Assembly: GCA_963575745.1 (NCBI GenBank)
Contig: CAUYUJ010005002.1
Span: 1,233,479 to 1,297,478, forward strand
DNA length: 64,000 nucleotides
Source: Prorocentrum cordatum
Taxonomy: Eukaryota; Sar; Dinophyceae; Prorocentrales; Prorocentraceae
Direction of reading: 5' to 3'
Of the stretch, positions 45,461 to 56,600 are shown piece after piece (within the stretch, counting starts at the first letter, position 1; each line of letters begins with the position of its first letter). The notes under the pieces are model-generated. The model was not told the DNA's origin. It saw only the letters and a list, made by a program, of their open reading frames with translations, and did not search any database. The translations under genes and the position numbers were made by a program.

Positions 45461-46001
45461 CCATGCGGGATGCTTGAGAAGTAGGCATATGACAAGTGCG
45501 CCCTTTCGGGCGACGCATGCGGCAGTGTTTTCCATTGTGCTTATAGGAGGGCTGTCTCTTTTACAGGGCCTCTGAGACTTCTGTGCATGGTTCGTGCCAC
45601 TTTGCACCAATCTCAGCGGCTGCATGTCAGCAGTTTGTTGCCAATCCGCGCTGTCGCATGCTCCCGTTGCTCGCCGAATCGAGCTGGCATCCTTGACAGC
45701 CGTCCTGCCCCGACCTGCAACGGCTGACAAAAGATGGCTGCTTCCCTGGACGGTCGTTCCCTAGCTTCAAGGGGCTGAGACCAGGGGGGCTTGCTTCCTC
45801 CGCCCTCCCTCACCCTCCCTATCCTCCGCCTCCTCCTCGGTCGGTTCCCGTTTTGTCCGTTTCCCTATGTTCCTCGCTTGTCGGACCGAGGGGCATGAGT
45901 TGGCGGTGGGCGAGAGGCGCAGGCTCAGGTGTGCCGTCCAAGTTTTTTACAGGGAGTCGGAAGAAGGAACGACAGGTTTAGGGGGCCACATGCGAACCCT
46001 A
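45461..46001 (+). other. Retrogene 3' flank, copy B
   Basis: Same as 13941-14484, with one 67-bp repeat unit near 45580. No gene was seen. Confidence 0.5.
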
Positions 46002-46320
46002 TCTAATTTGAATCCGCGCGTGGCGTCACTGTGCTGGGCCTCCCCAGCAGGCCTCGAAAGTGGCGACAGTTTCACGGATCGCAGCCTCCCAGGGATGGCG
46101 AGGTCTAATTTGAATCCGCGCGTGGCGTCACTGTGCTGGGCCCCCCAGCAGGCCTCGAACGTGGCGACAGTTTCACAGATCGCAGCCCCCCAGGGATGGC
46201 GAGGTCTAATTTGAATCCGCGCGTGGCGTCACTGTGCTGGGCCCCCCAGCAGGCCTCGAAAGTGGCGACGGTTTCACAGATCGCAGCCCCCCGGGGATGG
46301 CGAAGTCTAATCGAGGACGC
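46002..46320 (+). repeat. ~100-bp tandem repeat, first subfamily (3 units plus a partial)
   Basis: TCTAATTTGAATCCGCGCG at 46002, 46104 and 46205, with a degenerate start near 46306 (GTCTAATCGAGG). Same family and same junction as 25831-26320. A lone GATGGCGAGGTCTAATC remnant lies near 47265. Confidence 0.9.
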
Positions 46321-46449
46321 CGGCGGCGCATCACCGGCCGCTCCCTGGGAGTTTTTCGAAGAGGTGCGCAGCATCGAAAGTCGTGACGCGGCGCGTAGGC
46401 CAGCCATCAAATAGCCGTCGCCCCATCCCGCCACCGTGCTTGGGTTTTG

Positions 46450-47080
46450 GGTCGGACGGAGTCCTCATGGACGCTTCCTGGGGTCTCTCGAGAGGGCTCT
46501 CGGAGGCTTCTGCGGGGCAGTTTAGGGGCCTCTTGGGGGCGTCCCAGGGGCTTCTTGGAGACCTCTTGAGGCCCTCTTGGGGCCTCTTGGGGCTCTCTTG
46601 GGGTTTGTTGGGGGCCTCCAGGGGGCCTCTTAGGGTCTCCTGGGGGCCTCTCGAGCCGAAAGCTCGACATGTTCATTCGGGTACCCCTTCTGGGCCTCCT
46701 CTTGGGGCCATCCTGGGACCCCTCTTGGGCCGTTCCGGGGGCCTCTTGGGCGGTCTTGGGGCCCTCTTGGGCCGTCTTGGGGCCGTCTTGGGGGCCTGTT
46801 GGGCCGTCCTGGGGCGATCTGGGGGGCCTCTTGGGCCGTCGTGGAGCGTGGGTAAGCCGAAATGGCGTGAACGTGTAAATCCTTCAAAAACCATTGAAAA
46901 ATCAATGATTTTTGCTTCTCGGGGCTGTCTTGGGGGTGCTGTTGGAGCCCTCTTGGGCCGTCTTGGAGGCGTCTTGGGCCGTCTGGAGGCCATCTTAGGC
47001 GTCTTGGAGCGATCTGGAACCGTCTGGAGGCTCGCTTGGGCCGTCTTGGGGCTCTCTTGGCCCGTTTTAGGGCGCTCTTG
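46450..47080 (-). repeat. CCAAGACGG-type minisatellite, inverted orientation
   Basis: CTTGGGGCCGTCTTGGG and GGGCCTCTTGGGG units, the reverse complement of the arrays at 11600 and 15420. It is interrupted at about 46850-46920 by an A/T-rich block (AAAAACCATTGAAAAATC), as the other arrays are interrupted by T-rich blocks. Confidence 0.8.
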
Positions 47081-47345
47081 AATCGCCCCCGGGCGCCGGA
47101 ACTGTTCAGGGAGGGGGGGTCCGCCGGCAGAGTGGGGCCCCCTCGGAGGGACTTTCAGGAGGGCTTTGACCAGCCACTGGCGAAGGAAGGGGAAAGATAG
47201 TGCCGAACACTTTGTCAGAGAGGTCTCGCACGGCCCAACCCGCAGGGCGGGAGCGCCCCGGGGATGGCGAGGTCTAATCCTAAAGGCTGCCGCCTCTGCC
47301 GCCGACCCCAAAGGTCAGCATCGCTCCGATCGAGGGCAGGGGGAG
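47081..47345. other. No gene recognised
   Basis: GC-rich unique sequence with one remnant of the ~100-bp repeat near 47265. Confidence 0.4.
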
Positions 47346-47869
47346 GATGATGATGATGAAGAGGAGCAGGAGCAGGAGGACGACGACGACGATGTCGGGG
47401 CACCGCGACAGCCTCGGAAAGAGTGGCCCGGGAGGGGGGCCTTTAGAAAGATTGCATATTTTCTACCAGACAACGTTTGGCATTCTAGCACGCCTGAATG
47501 TGCCAGGGGACATGGAGGCGGATTCGAACTGGACCAAAAAAAATCAACCAAGAAAAACCGCGGAAAACGGGTCCTCAGACTCTACCCTTGTCCAGCCGTA
47601 CCAGTTTTCCGCGCTCTGCCCAGCCGTGGCGACGAGGAGGTCCCCCAGAGGCCAGCAAGCTTCGAATCTCTATCCTCGAGGTTTGAGGTTCGAGCCTCGA
47701 CGTGAACCCCCTTCATTGTGTCGGGACCGTTTTATTGGTGTCCTGGAGTCTTCTTGGGTTGTCTCGGGGGCTTCTGTGGCGGTCTTGGGGGACCTCGGGT
47801 TATCCCTGATGTTCTCGGGCGGCGTCGGGGCCGTTGGAGGGGCGAATCTCACGCGTCTGGGGACTCACC
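47346..47869. other. Low-complexity and unassigned sequence
   Basis: A purine-rich GATGATGAAGAGGAG stretch (47346-47395), then unassigned sequence. A CTCGAGGTTTGAGGTTCGAG motif near 47675 has a diverged relative near 49000. Confidence 0.4.
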
Positions 47870-48265
47870 ATGGGTTGGCGGAGACGTCTCGCACCGCTAT
47901 TGCTGGCCGTGGCTGCGTGTATCGTCATTATTCCTTGTTCTCCTTCTTCTTATCGTCTTCCTCCTTTAGTCTCCTCCTTGCTTTGCTGCTCAGAAGCGCG
48001 AGGAGAAAAGGAGAAGGAGGAGGAGGAGGTTCAGGAGGAGGAGGAGGGGGTGGAGGAGGAAGAAGAGGAGGAGGAGGAGGAGGAGGAGGAAATGGAAAAG
48101 GAGGAGGAGGAGGGGGAGGAGAAGGGGGGCGGGCGGTCGGCGACCACCCGCCCGTGCACCCGCGCGTTTGCGCGTTTGGCTTCAGCACGCGCCGGCCCGC
48201 GGCGCCGGCCCGCGGCCGGCTCGCGGCGCGTGCTCAGGCCACAGGGGTGGGGAGAGGGAGGATGA
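47870..48265 (+). CDS. Hypothetical small protein: N-terminal hydrophobic segment plus poly-Glu
   Basis: The ATG at 47870 (CACCATGGG context) starts MGWRRRLAPLLLAVAACIVI, which looks like a signal peptide or membrane anchor. A Ser/Leu/Cys segment follows, then a run of glutamates from a (GAG)n microsatellite, and an Arg/Ala-rich tail, 131 residues in all. The glutamate run comes from simple sequence that is common here, and the tail is typical of GC-rich non-coding translation. No family is recognised. It is listed only because the N-terminus is a plausible targeting sequence. Confidence 0.2.
   Translation: MGWRRRLAPLLLAVAACIVIIPCSPSSYRLPPLVSSLLCCSEARGEKEKEEEEVQEEEEGVEEEEEEEEEEEEEMEKEEEEGEEKGGGRSATTRPCTRAFARLASARAGPRRRPAAGSRRVLRPQGWGEGG
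48000..48135 (+). repeat. (GAG)n purine tract
   Basis: AGGAGGAGG units with slips. A second, shorter tract lies at 48258-48310. Confidence 0.85.
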
Positions 48266-48310
48266 GGGGAAGGAGGAGGAGGAGGACGAGGAGGAGGAAC
48301 AGGAGGCGGA

Positions 48311-48825
48311 AGATGCCATCTACCACTTCGCGGAGGGGGGGGAATTCGTTACGTTCCCCCTTCCCCGGCAGACTCGGACCGTCCAGACCGTTATTCTACA
48401 GAGCCGATTTTTACATTCCGCTGCATGAAAACATCTGCAACGCGACCTAATTCACAGACTTCCTGGATGGGGTGCTCACCTGCTGTCCGGCGTTCCCCCG
48501 TACAGTGTTTTACCCTTCGAGTCTTTGCATATGCCGTATGGGGGTAGGAGGGCAGTGGTAGGTGGGCTCCAGGGGCGTGTGCAAGCTCTGTTTTAGGGGG
48601 CTTTGTGCTGCTGGTGCAGCGGCCTGGTCAAGTTCGGTCTGATCGGCATGAGTAGTTGTCCTCGCCCTCCCACGAGCCGCCACCCCCTCTCCCGCAAGAC
48701 GTCCCCCTCTCGCTCCCTCGAAGACATCACCATCTTTAAAATGACGGGGTTGCTGGATCCGTTCTGGGTCCAACGTGCGCGGGTGAGTCCGAAGATGCTC
48801 GGATGTCACACTGTCGCTGAGGTGA
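48311..48825. other. No gene recognised
   Basis: Unique sequence without a supported gene. Its frames are interrupted or featureless. Confidence 0.4.
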
Positions 48826-49000
48826 TGCTGCGACTGCCGGTGGTGCTGCTGGTGCTGCTGCTGCTGGCGCTGCTGCTGCCGGTGCTCCCGGCTGTGCTGC
48901 TTCTGGTGTTGCTGGTGATGCTGCTGGTGGTGCCGCTGTTGGTGGTGCTGGTGCTGCTGGCGGTGCTGGTGCTTCTTCTGATGGTGCTGCTGCGATCCTC
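48826..49000 (+). repeat. (GCTGCTGGT)n-type tract
   Basis: GTGCTGCTGGTGCTGCTG units. Leucine/valine or Gln/His translations are artefacts. Confidence 0.8.
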
Positions 49001-49081
49001 GAGGCTCGAGGTTCGAGCCTTGGTGTGCATCGGCCTTCCACCGCTCCGCGCGGACCCCTGGCGGGTCTGCTCCGTCTTGAA

Positions 49082-49122
49082 CGACGACGACGACGACGAC
49101 GAAGACGACGACGACGACCTGG
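49082..49122 (+). repeat. (GAC)n tract
   Basis: CGACGACGACGACGACG with one GAAGAC slip. Confidence 0.85.
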
Positions 49123-49465
49123 CGCCGGGCCGCGCAGACCGGGTCGGAGTTCGACTTCGACCGCCCGTGCCCGCTCTTCCAGGACACCGACATGTACGAC
49201 GCGGATCGCCCGTGCCGCGCGGCCGCCTGGAGGTTCTGCGGGGCTCGAGGTTCTTCGAGGTTTCTCACCGCTTTCGGTCTCTGGGGCCCGGTGTCGGGCC
49301 CTGGGGCAGTGGGAAATCGATCCAGGACGACAAACTGCGTCGGATGGGCCCGAGGATGGGTCCGAGGGCGGATTTTTGTGAGCCGATTTCGCTCGCCCTG
49401 GGGGGGCGCAGCGGGGGGCCGGAGGGATGGGGGATTGAGGGAAGGAGGGCAGGAGGAGGGAAGGG
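49123..49465. other. No gene recognised
   Basis: GC-rich sequence with CGAGGTTCTTCGAGG-like words. Nothing supported. Confidence 0.35.
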
Positions 49466-49722
49466 TCGATGATGTTGATGATGGCCGTGATGGCGACGAT
49501 GCTGAGGGTTAGAGGCGATGACGATGACGACAACGATGATGACGATGATGATGATGACGATTATGATGACGATGGACGATGACGATGACGATGACGGTGG
49601 GCATGACGACGATGCGGTGGTTGATGATGTAGCTGATGATGATGATGATGACATCGACGATTGCGATGACGACGACTTCGACGGTGATGATCGTGGGGGG
49701 AGGAGGACAGGGGGAGGAGGAT
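49466..49722 (+). repeat. (GATGAC)n-type tract
   Basis: GATGATGATGACGATGACG repeats over about 250 bp, giving Asp-rich frames that are artefacts. Confidence 0.85.
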
Positions 49723-50075
49723 GAGAGGGGGAGGAGGAGGGGGAGGAGGAGGAAGCGGAGTGGGAGGAGGAGGAGGAGGAGGAGGAGGCGAAGTAGCAGT
49801 GGTACTAGAGGTAGCAGTTGTAGTAGTGGTAGCAGCAGTGGTAGTAGAAGTAGTCTTCGGAGTAGAAATAGTAGTAGTACAAGTAGCAGTAGTAGTAGTA
49901 GCAGTGCCTGTAGTAGTAGTAATAGTAGTAGTAGTAGCACTCGTAGGAGTAATAGTCGTCCTAGTCGTAGTGGTATTAGCAGTTGTAGTAGTAGCAGTAG
50001 TGGAAGGGGACGTAGTAGTAGGAGTAGTTGTTCGGGTATCCGTAGTACGTCGCGCTCCTCATCGGCAGGGCGTCT
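49723..50075 (+). repeat. (GAG)n then (AGT)n tract
   Basis: A GGAGGAGG block (49723-49790) followed by GTAGTAGTAGCAGT units to about 50040. Confidence 0.85.
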
Positions 50076-50127
50076 ACTCAAGGGAGGTCGGGTGGCACCG
50101 GGGCATCCAGACGTATCAGTGCATCGT

Positions 50128-50128
<1 letters not shown>

Positions 50129-50177
<49 letters not shown>

Positions 50178-50267
50178 GAGCCCGGGAGACATAGAGAGTC
50201 TGGGGAGGAGAGACATAGAGAGAGTGGCAGTGGGAGAAAGAAAGAGAGAGTGAGAGAAAGAGAGAGG

Positions 50268-50300
<33 letters not shown>
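50129..50300 (-). repeat. (TC)n tail downstream of the giant retroelement
   Basis: On the plus strand this is GAGAGAGA with a short non-repeat gap at about 50173-50240. On the element's own strand it is (TC)n, beginning ~365 bases after the stop codon, matching the (CT)n tails of LINEs A and B. It is the likely 3' end of the element. Confidence 0.6.
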
Positions 50301-50667
50301 CGGACAAGTAGGCGGACCAGGGTCCGTCCGCGAGGCGCACTGCGGTGCGACAACTCGCAAAACACTATTTGCGGCGGTGCAGCCTTTAGATACGAGGGCG
50401 GGCAACAAAAACCCCCTCCCCCGGCGCAGTGCGACAGACGCTACAGACGGCGGACAGACGATGATGATCTCACCTGTCAGACCGCGTAAAGAAAGAGGCC
50501 CCAACAAGAAAGGCGACGTGCTGACACGTGGCTAGGCGGCTTGGCAGACCGCCAGTTGGGCGCTTGGCCGCTAAGCGGCGCGCAGTGACGGGGCACCCCC
50601 CGCCCCCACGCCCTGACACCGTGGACGCGGAGCCACGCGTACACACGGGCAGGCAGAAAGGAGGAGA
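50301..50667 (-). other. 3' UTR of the giant retroelement
   Basis: Non-coding sequence between the stop and the (TC)n tract. Near the tail are two small hairpins: GGACC-CT-GGTCC and CGCAC-CGCA-GTGCG on the minus strand, within about 50305-50345. They recall the 3' stem-loop of the other LINE. No polyadenylation signal was recognised. Confidence 0.45.
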
Positions 50668-53600
50668 TTAGCGCGGGGCACCAGGTGGAGCGCCGCGGAA
50701 CGATGACAGCATAGCTTGGATGGTGAGTGACGGCACGGCACCATCGGGCGAGGGCGTGAGCAGCTCGGCGAAGGCTCGCCCGGCGCTGTGGAGGCGCTGG
50801 AGTAGAGGGCCTTGGCGAGCTTGGGCGGCGGCGAGGTCCGCGGCGAGAGCAACGCACCTCTGCTGGAGAGCAGCCATAGCCTGGGACAGCTCGGTTTCGC
50901 GGTCGGTGAGGGGTGGCTGCTCAGTGCCAGCGGCCGAGGGCCTCGAGACAGAGGCGAGGTCCTCGGTACGCCTGTCCAGATGGTGGACTAGCGTAGTGCG
51001 GCACCCTGTACGCTGTCGTCCGTCACCCTTGAAAGGTGACTGGAGGGGAACACGCGACCCCAGGGCTGGAGCCGCTAGGGCCACGCCCCGAGAGGTCGGG
51101 AGAGCCGCATCCTCTCGCTCAGCAACGATGGAAGCGTGGACGGGGCGCGAGGGCCTGTCTGGTTCAGTGCCCTGCGGGGGGGCTGAAGCCGCCCCCGCGG
51201 GCTGCCGCCGGTGGGGGGGCGGAGTGGTTTGCGCGGTGGGACCAATCATGATGCCGTGCAAGGGCTCTGAGGTCGGTCGCGTAGAAGGGTGGCGTCTCGG
51301 TAGGGCGGCGTGGTCGGCAGCGTGGGGTGTCGGCGGTGCGTCGTCTATGCCACTCAGTCCGCGGGGGTCACCCAGGTCGTCGTCGGCATCTTGGCGGTGG
51401 CCGATATCATCGTATGGGGGCGATGTCGCTCTCGGGGACGGAGTCGCGGTAGGCGTCGAGAGGTTGCCCGACGGGGCAGGGTTTTGGCTGACTGGTCCGT
51501 CGTCCGAAGCGTCCGATCCCCCACCGAAGCTGAACAGGTCGTCCTCCTGTTCGTCAGCGTCTTGAAGGTGAGCGGCGTTGTCATGTGGGTGCGATGCCGC
51601 TCTCAGTGGCGGAGTCGAGGGCGACGTGCGGGTGCCCGACGGGGCAAGGTTGGCGCTGGCTGGCCCGTCGCCTAGGAAGTCAAGGCCCCCGCCAAAGCCG
51701 AACGGGTCGTCCTCCTGTTCGTCGAATATCGCCCGTTGGGCCTCGGCCCAGAGCTCGTCCGGGTTCTGTGGGATGTCTGGTCCAGCCGCGGGTGGTGCCT
51801 GGTCAGACAGCAGGGGGTTTGGTTCCATTTTGTTGAGTTCCGCAGCTGTAAACCCAGCCCTGCGGTGTGGGAGGGGGAGTGTGCGGTGTCTACGCTCGTA
51901 GATGGCGACAGCGACTCCATGAAGCACGGTCGCTTGGCGATGTCGTGTTTTGGCAGCTTCGACAATGTCGTCTGGAAGGTTATGAGTACGTGCCGCCGTT
52001 GTGGCGAGGGCGTCAGCCTGACGATTGAACTCCTCCGCGATGGGCCCGATGAGCCCGAGGTCGATGCCCATGTCGCCCAGGTGGCTTGCGATTTTCTCGA
52101 CGCGGAACATGTTGGGCTTGGCCATGACGCATCGGTGGATCTTTTCCCAGAGCTCCACGTGCGTGCCCTGCGGTGGTGAGTGTCCGTCGATGATACTTTG
52201 GAACCCATCGACCACCGCCTGGTTGTCCACGAAAACGTGTACGGGCCGTTCAGCACATGCCGTGAGGTGGACAATGGCGAGGGTCTCCGCAAGCTGTGCG
52301 TTCTGCGTAATGCCGTGAACGCGTGCACTGTAGTTCATGCGGTGGTCGATGCCGTAGTAGACGCCGTAGCCCGCTCGTGCTAGCAATGGGATGGCTTGGT
52401 TGGTGCATGCACCGTCCGTGGCAGCGTAGACCCATGTCCAACCAGTGTCGTGGTCAAGGTAGGTGGTGTAGGAGTCCTGGGCTGAAGCCGCAGGATCTCC
52501 CTCAGGTGGGGGCCGCGGTATGGGCTGAGGTAGCGGGTCCCTCGCGAGGTCGGCCTGCAGGTCGAGGAGGGCTGGGTCTTCATCGAAGAGCCCGCAGTGT
52601 CTTGTGTGCGGCGGAAGACGGGCCCACTGCTCGTCACTGATGAGGGTGGTGAGAGGGAGTCTTTCTCGGGCCCAGCACTTGCAGTCGCGGACAGTGTGCT
52701 CCTGAGTTTCCTCTTCCTCGTCGCAGTATCGGCAGATGGGGCTGGGGTCAGCAGACGTGTTTGATCGGGATCGTCGCTGTTGGGTGTGGTCCCCGCCCGA
52801 CAGGTAGTTCAGGAGGAGCGCCAGCTGCCAGGCATTGCATTTGGCTGCTCCTTTCGTTCGGGCGAGCCACGTGCTGGCGAAGAGGTCGAGGCCCTGTCTG
52901 ACAGAGGCAAGGTATCCAAGGTCGTGACGCCGTGGCTTGATCCTCCTCAGAAAGGCTCTGCGTTGTGAGGCCCGCAGCATGTGAAGGAAGGCGTTTTGGG
53001 GTAAGTTCAGCCAACTGATCTGGCAGCCCCAGTCGTCGTACATGATGCCAAATGTGGGCCAGGTCCAACGGAGCTGCTGGAGCGTCTGGACAAGTCGTCC
53101 GACAGGTCCTCCCCCAAACAGGGTCTGAACGTGGTGTTGGAGATCCCTGACGAGACCGCAGAGTGTAGCGTCGCGATTAACCTGTCGCCGCAGACACAGG
53201 AAAACTTCACGCTGCGTGATGGCGTCAATCTCCAGGGCGTGTCCTGGGACGCACACGGCCATGAGAGTCCAAAACTCGACCCACTTGTTTCCCTTGGGGC
53301 GGATAGCCGCCTTAAGGGCATGGTTGTAGGCAGTTTTGACGGGGCCTGATGGGGCTTGAATGTCGGTGCCCGTGGTACAGACGCTGGCAGCAAGGGAACG
53401 GGCGTGCCGCGCCTTAATAAGCATCGGCGATGGGAGCTTGCCAATGCGCGGCAGGCGACTAGTCGCCCTCCGAACACGGGCGTCAGCGGTGGCCGTGAGG
53501 TTAAGCGCGGCTGGAGCCGGCGCTGCCTCGGCGTTGATGTAACTCCCGACGAGCTTGAAGGAGTCGACCACGCGTAAGGGCCGTTCCGCCAGAGTGAGCT

Positions 53601-56600
53601 GGGTAACGGCGGCGTGAAGCTCGTCGGTGAGCGCCCACCCCGCCACTTTGCCAGGGTGAATGCGTTGACCTGAAAATCGATCAAACTTGGCGGTTTCATC
53701 AAGAGATTTCTGCAACTCAGGCGCGGTGTGAGTAGTGGAGTTGCTGTCGTCAACAAAGGTAGTGCTGAGTGATCGCGGAACGTATCGATGCTGTCTCTTG
53801 GTCCACACACACATGAGCAGCTTAATGTCGTCCAGGGACCAAGAGCTTCCCTGGAGGTGACCGTTGGTCCTGGCCAATTCCTTAGAGTACGCTCCGTTCA
53901 TGCGGATGTAGCGTTTGTGGCGACTGTAGAAGTTTCTGCGGACAGTAACGATGTCTTGGGGGCACCCCGCGTGAAGCGCAAGGTTAAGGCAGATGTCCGT
54001 GATGAGGTAGTCGAAACACTTCTGTCGGTCAAGGGCAGCCCCAGCTAAGGGAAGGAGTAAGGCCCTGGCGTGTTCGATGCGCAGGGCAAGAGAGGTGCTG
54101 ACGTCCCCAATGGTAGCTTTGGGGACAGCGCCAAAGCTCGTGGCGTGGGTCCATCCTTTCCGCCAGTCCGTGAGGCTGCGGTAAGCTGGCGCTTCCCACG
54201 CATACATCCAAACGGAAAGCACCGAGAGAAGTCGTTGGTCCGTTGGGAGTTCGCCTCGGCCTTTTCGGAGGCACGGGTTTGGCACATGAAGGAGGGGTTC
54301 TGGGATGGTGCCAGTGCGTTGCATAGCGCGTAAGACGCTGGCGAAGAGGCGAAGGATGTCGTCGGGTAACTCCTTAGCCTCCTTAGTAGTCCAGCCGTCC
54401 AGTCCCCCCGCACGGCGCGGTGAACGGGTGCGAATAAAGTGGATGAGTTGGTCGTCGGTGAGGTGGAAAGGGGTAGCTGGTGATGGCGTAGGCAGCTCTT
54501 GTCGGTACTCGTCGTAGAAGTCAGCCCACGTCGGCATGGCTTCGGCGTCATGTCCTGCACGGGCGCGGTACCTGCCCAAGATGGGCTCCCAGGTGTCGAC
54601 CATGAGCTTAAGCATGTCTTTGGTATTAGCAACAATGGCGTTGGCAGGGAGAATGTCGGGGACTTGTGCAGGTGGTGGTTCACAAGTGTGGTCTTCGTCG
54701 TTGTCCGTGTCGGGCGAACTACCGTCGCTGGGGCTGAAGCCGCCAGCTTCGGTGTCAGCGTCGCTATCGTCCGTGCTAGCTTTGTCAGGTTTGAAGGCGT
54801 TGGTGTCGCAGTGGAGTTGCGTATCGTCAGGTGTGGTAGGCGTGCGGAGATACGCCGTGGGCGAGCTGTCAGCAGCCCGTGCGTATATGGCCGCCTTTCG
54901 CCCGCTTGGCTCGCGGACGCCCTCAGCCCATATCTTGATGCGTTCAGCTTTGGCACGGTTCGCACGTCGCGCCAGCTCTAAGTCGAGGTTTTGGATCAAA
55001 CCGTCAAGGTGCTCTCCGTGAGGTGCTGGCTCGTCGGGGGTCCAGGCCTCGGGGAAGTCAAGGAGAACCGTGGGGCGCAGCTTGTGACAAAGGAGGCGGG
55101 CCGCGGTCCACGTGCAGTCGATGCGCTGCGCTAGGTACGGCGGGATGGCACGGCAATCTAAATGATGGTGCTGTCCGATGAAGCGAAGCTCACAGAGTTG
55201 CCGATGGAGCTTGCGCAGTCGGTTCATGTGTATCGTGGAAGCTCCGTAGGTGGGGAAGGCGCGGGGGACAACTGGTCGCTCCTCGAACATGGGCGTGAGC
55301 CCGTGCATGGTGGGGGGCTTCTTTTTTGGGTGGTCGGGCGGTGGAGGTGGCAGGTCGCGCAGACGGGTGAGATGGTACTCATGACTGGCCTCGTTAGCCA
55401 GGGCGAACATGCGTTCCACGTCGTCGCGTGTGTCGGCCTGCTCCATGCGGTCCTGATATCGCCCAGCGATGAGGGTCCCTAATGCCTGCAGTTCGTGACC
55501 CTCGTGAGCTCCATCGTTGGGAGGGTAGGGCGTGGGGGCGAGAAGGCGTCGGGCCGTATGGTCGAGGCGACTGAGGTCAAGCGTGACCTGCAGGCCAACA
55601 TGGGACTTCGCTGGCAAGTCGCGTAGATAGCAGAAGTCGGTGACCAGGGATCGCGCCGCTTGGTTGGCAATGATATAATCGATGCGCGAAGTGCGGGGGC
55701 ACTTGGTGACGCGGTCCCAGTCAGGGATATTGCCGTATGTGTGCATGGTGTGGTCTGGTGTGCCCTCAGCGACGTTAAACCATCCGCGCTGCATCATGTG
55801 CAGCAGGTGTGGATTGTCGTCGATGTTCGTGTTGGCGTCCATGCAGATGAAATACGGGGCTGAGCCGACCCTAGCGGCGGCGCAGTCAGCGAGCCGAAAA
55901 AGATCTGTGCTGTCTCCTCCAGCAATCCCGTAGAGGCTCGCTATGTAGATCCCAGCGGGCCCGTGGTTGTTTCGTCGCCGCCTGCGGCGGTGCTGAGTGC
56001 AGAGCGGGAGAAAGGCCTCGTGCCATCTTTTCTTGGCCTTGAGGGCGACGATACAGGGCGCAGTGTCGTCGACAGTGGAGTCGACAATGGCATCCTTAGA
56101 GAGGATGGCGACCCCTCCCGAGGCGCCAGTGTTGCCCACGACGGTGTGGTCTGTGCCGCCATGGGCAGCTCTGCGCTGGGCTCGCGCCAGATCCAGGTCA
56201 GGTCCAAGACTGGCGTGGTATCCCCCGTGGTGTGGATTGGCGGCGCTGGTAGCGATGGCTTGTCTGGTCGGCTTGGCATGTCGGGTCTCCTGCAGTGCTA
56301 TGACTGCGGCGTTGTGGTCGACACCAAGAGCGGTGATGGTTGGCCAGTTCGCTGAGAGACTGGTGATGTTTAGGCTGACGAGGTGTATGGAGCGACCTGG
56401 CCCGTCTCCATCGGTGGAGCTGGGGTTTGCACGCCCCGCACGGTGTAGGTCAGCCTGACCCTCGCCCAGGTAGAAGGCTTGGCCACAGTAGGAGCTCATG
56501 GCGTTCCTATGGATTAGCTTGACCGGGGCTGAAGCCGCCGTCAGGCCAGAAGTATAGGCGAGACATGGTCGGCACTGCGCCAGGGGGGGTTCATAAACGT

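Larger units (their letters stand above)
31514..46001 (+). repeat. Segmental duplication, copy B
   Basis: Collinear with copy A (2-14484). Its right end, CATGCGAACCCTA at 46001, leads into the ~100-bp tandem repeat, as in copy M. Differences from A include a short (CT)n, two extra palindromes, an intact central part of ORF2, and an endonuclease change noted under ORF2. Confidence 0.9.

Noticed and set aside
47687-47697. tRNA gene or pol III B box (GGTTCGAGCC), also at 49010
   Set aside because: Only a T-arm-like word is present. No acceptor stem, D-arm or anticodon arm can be folded around it.
50720-51565. Plus-strand frames across the giant element region
   Set aside because: Antisense shadows. 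Recurrent GLKPP-like peptides in them come from the embedded hairpins, not from protein homology.
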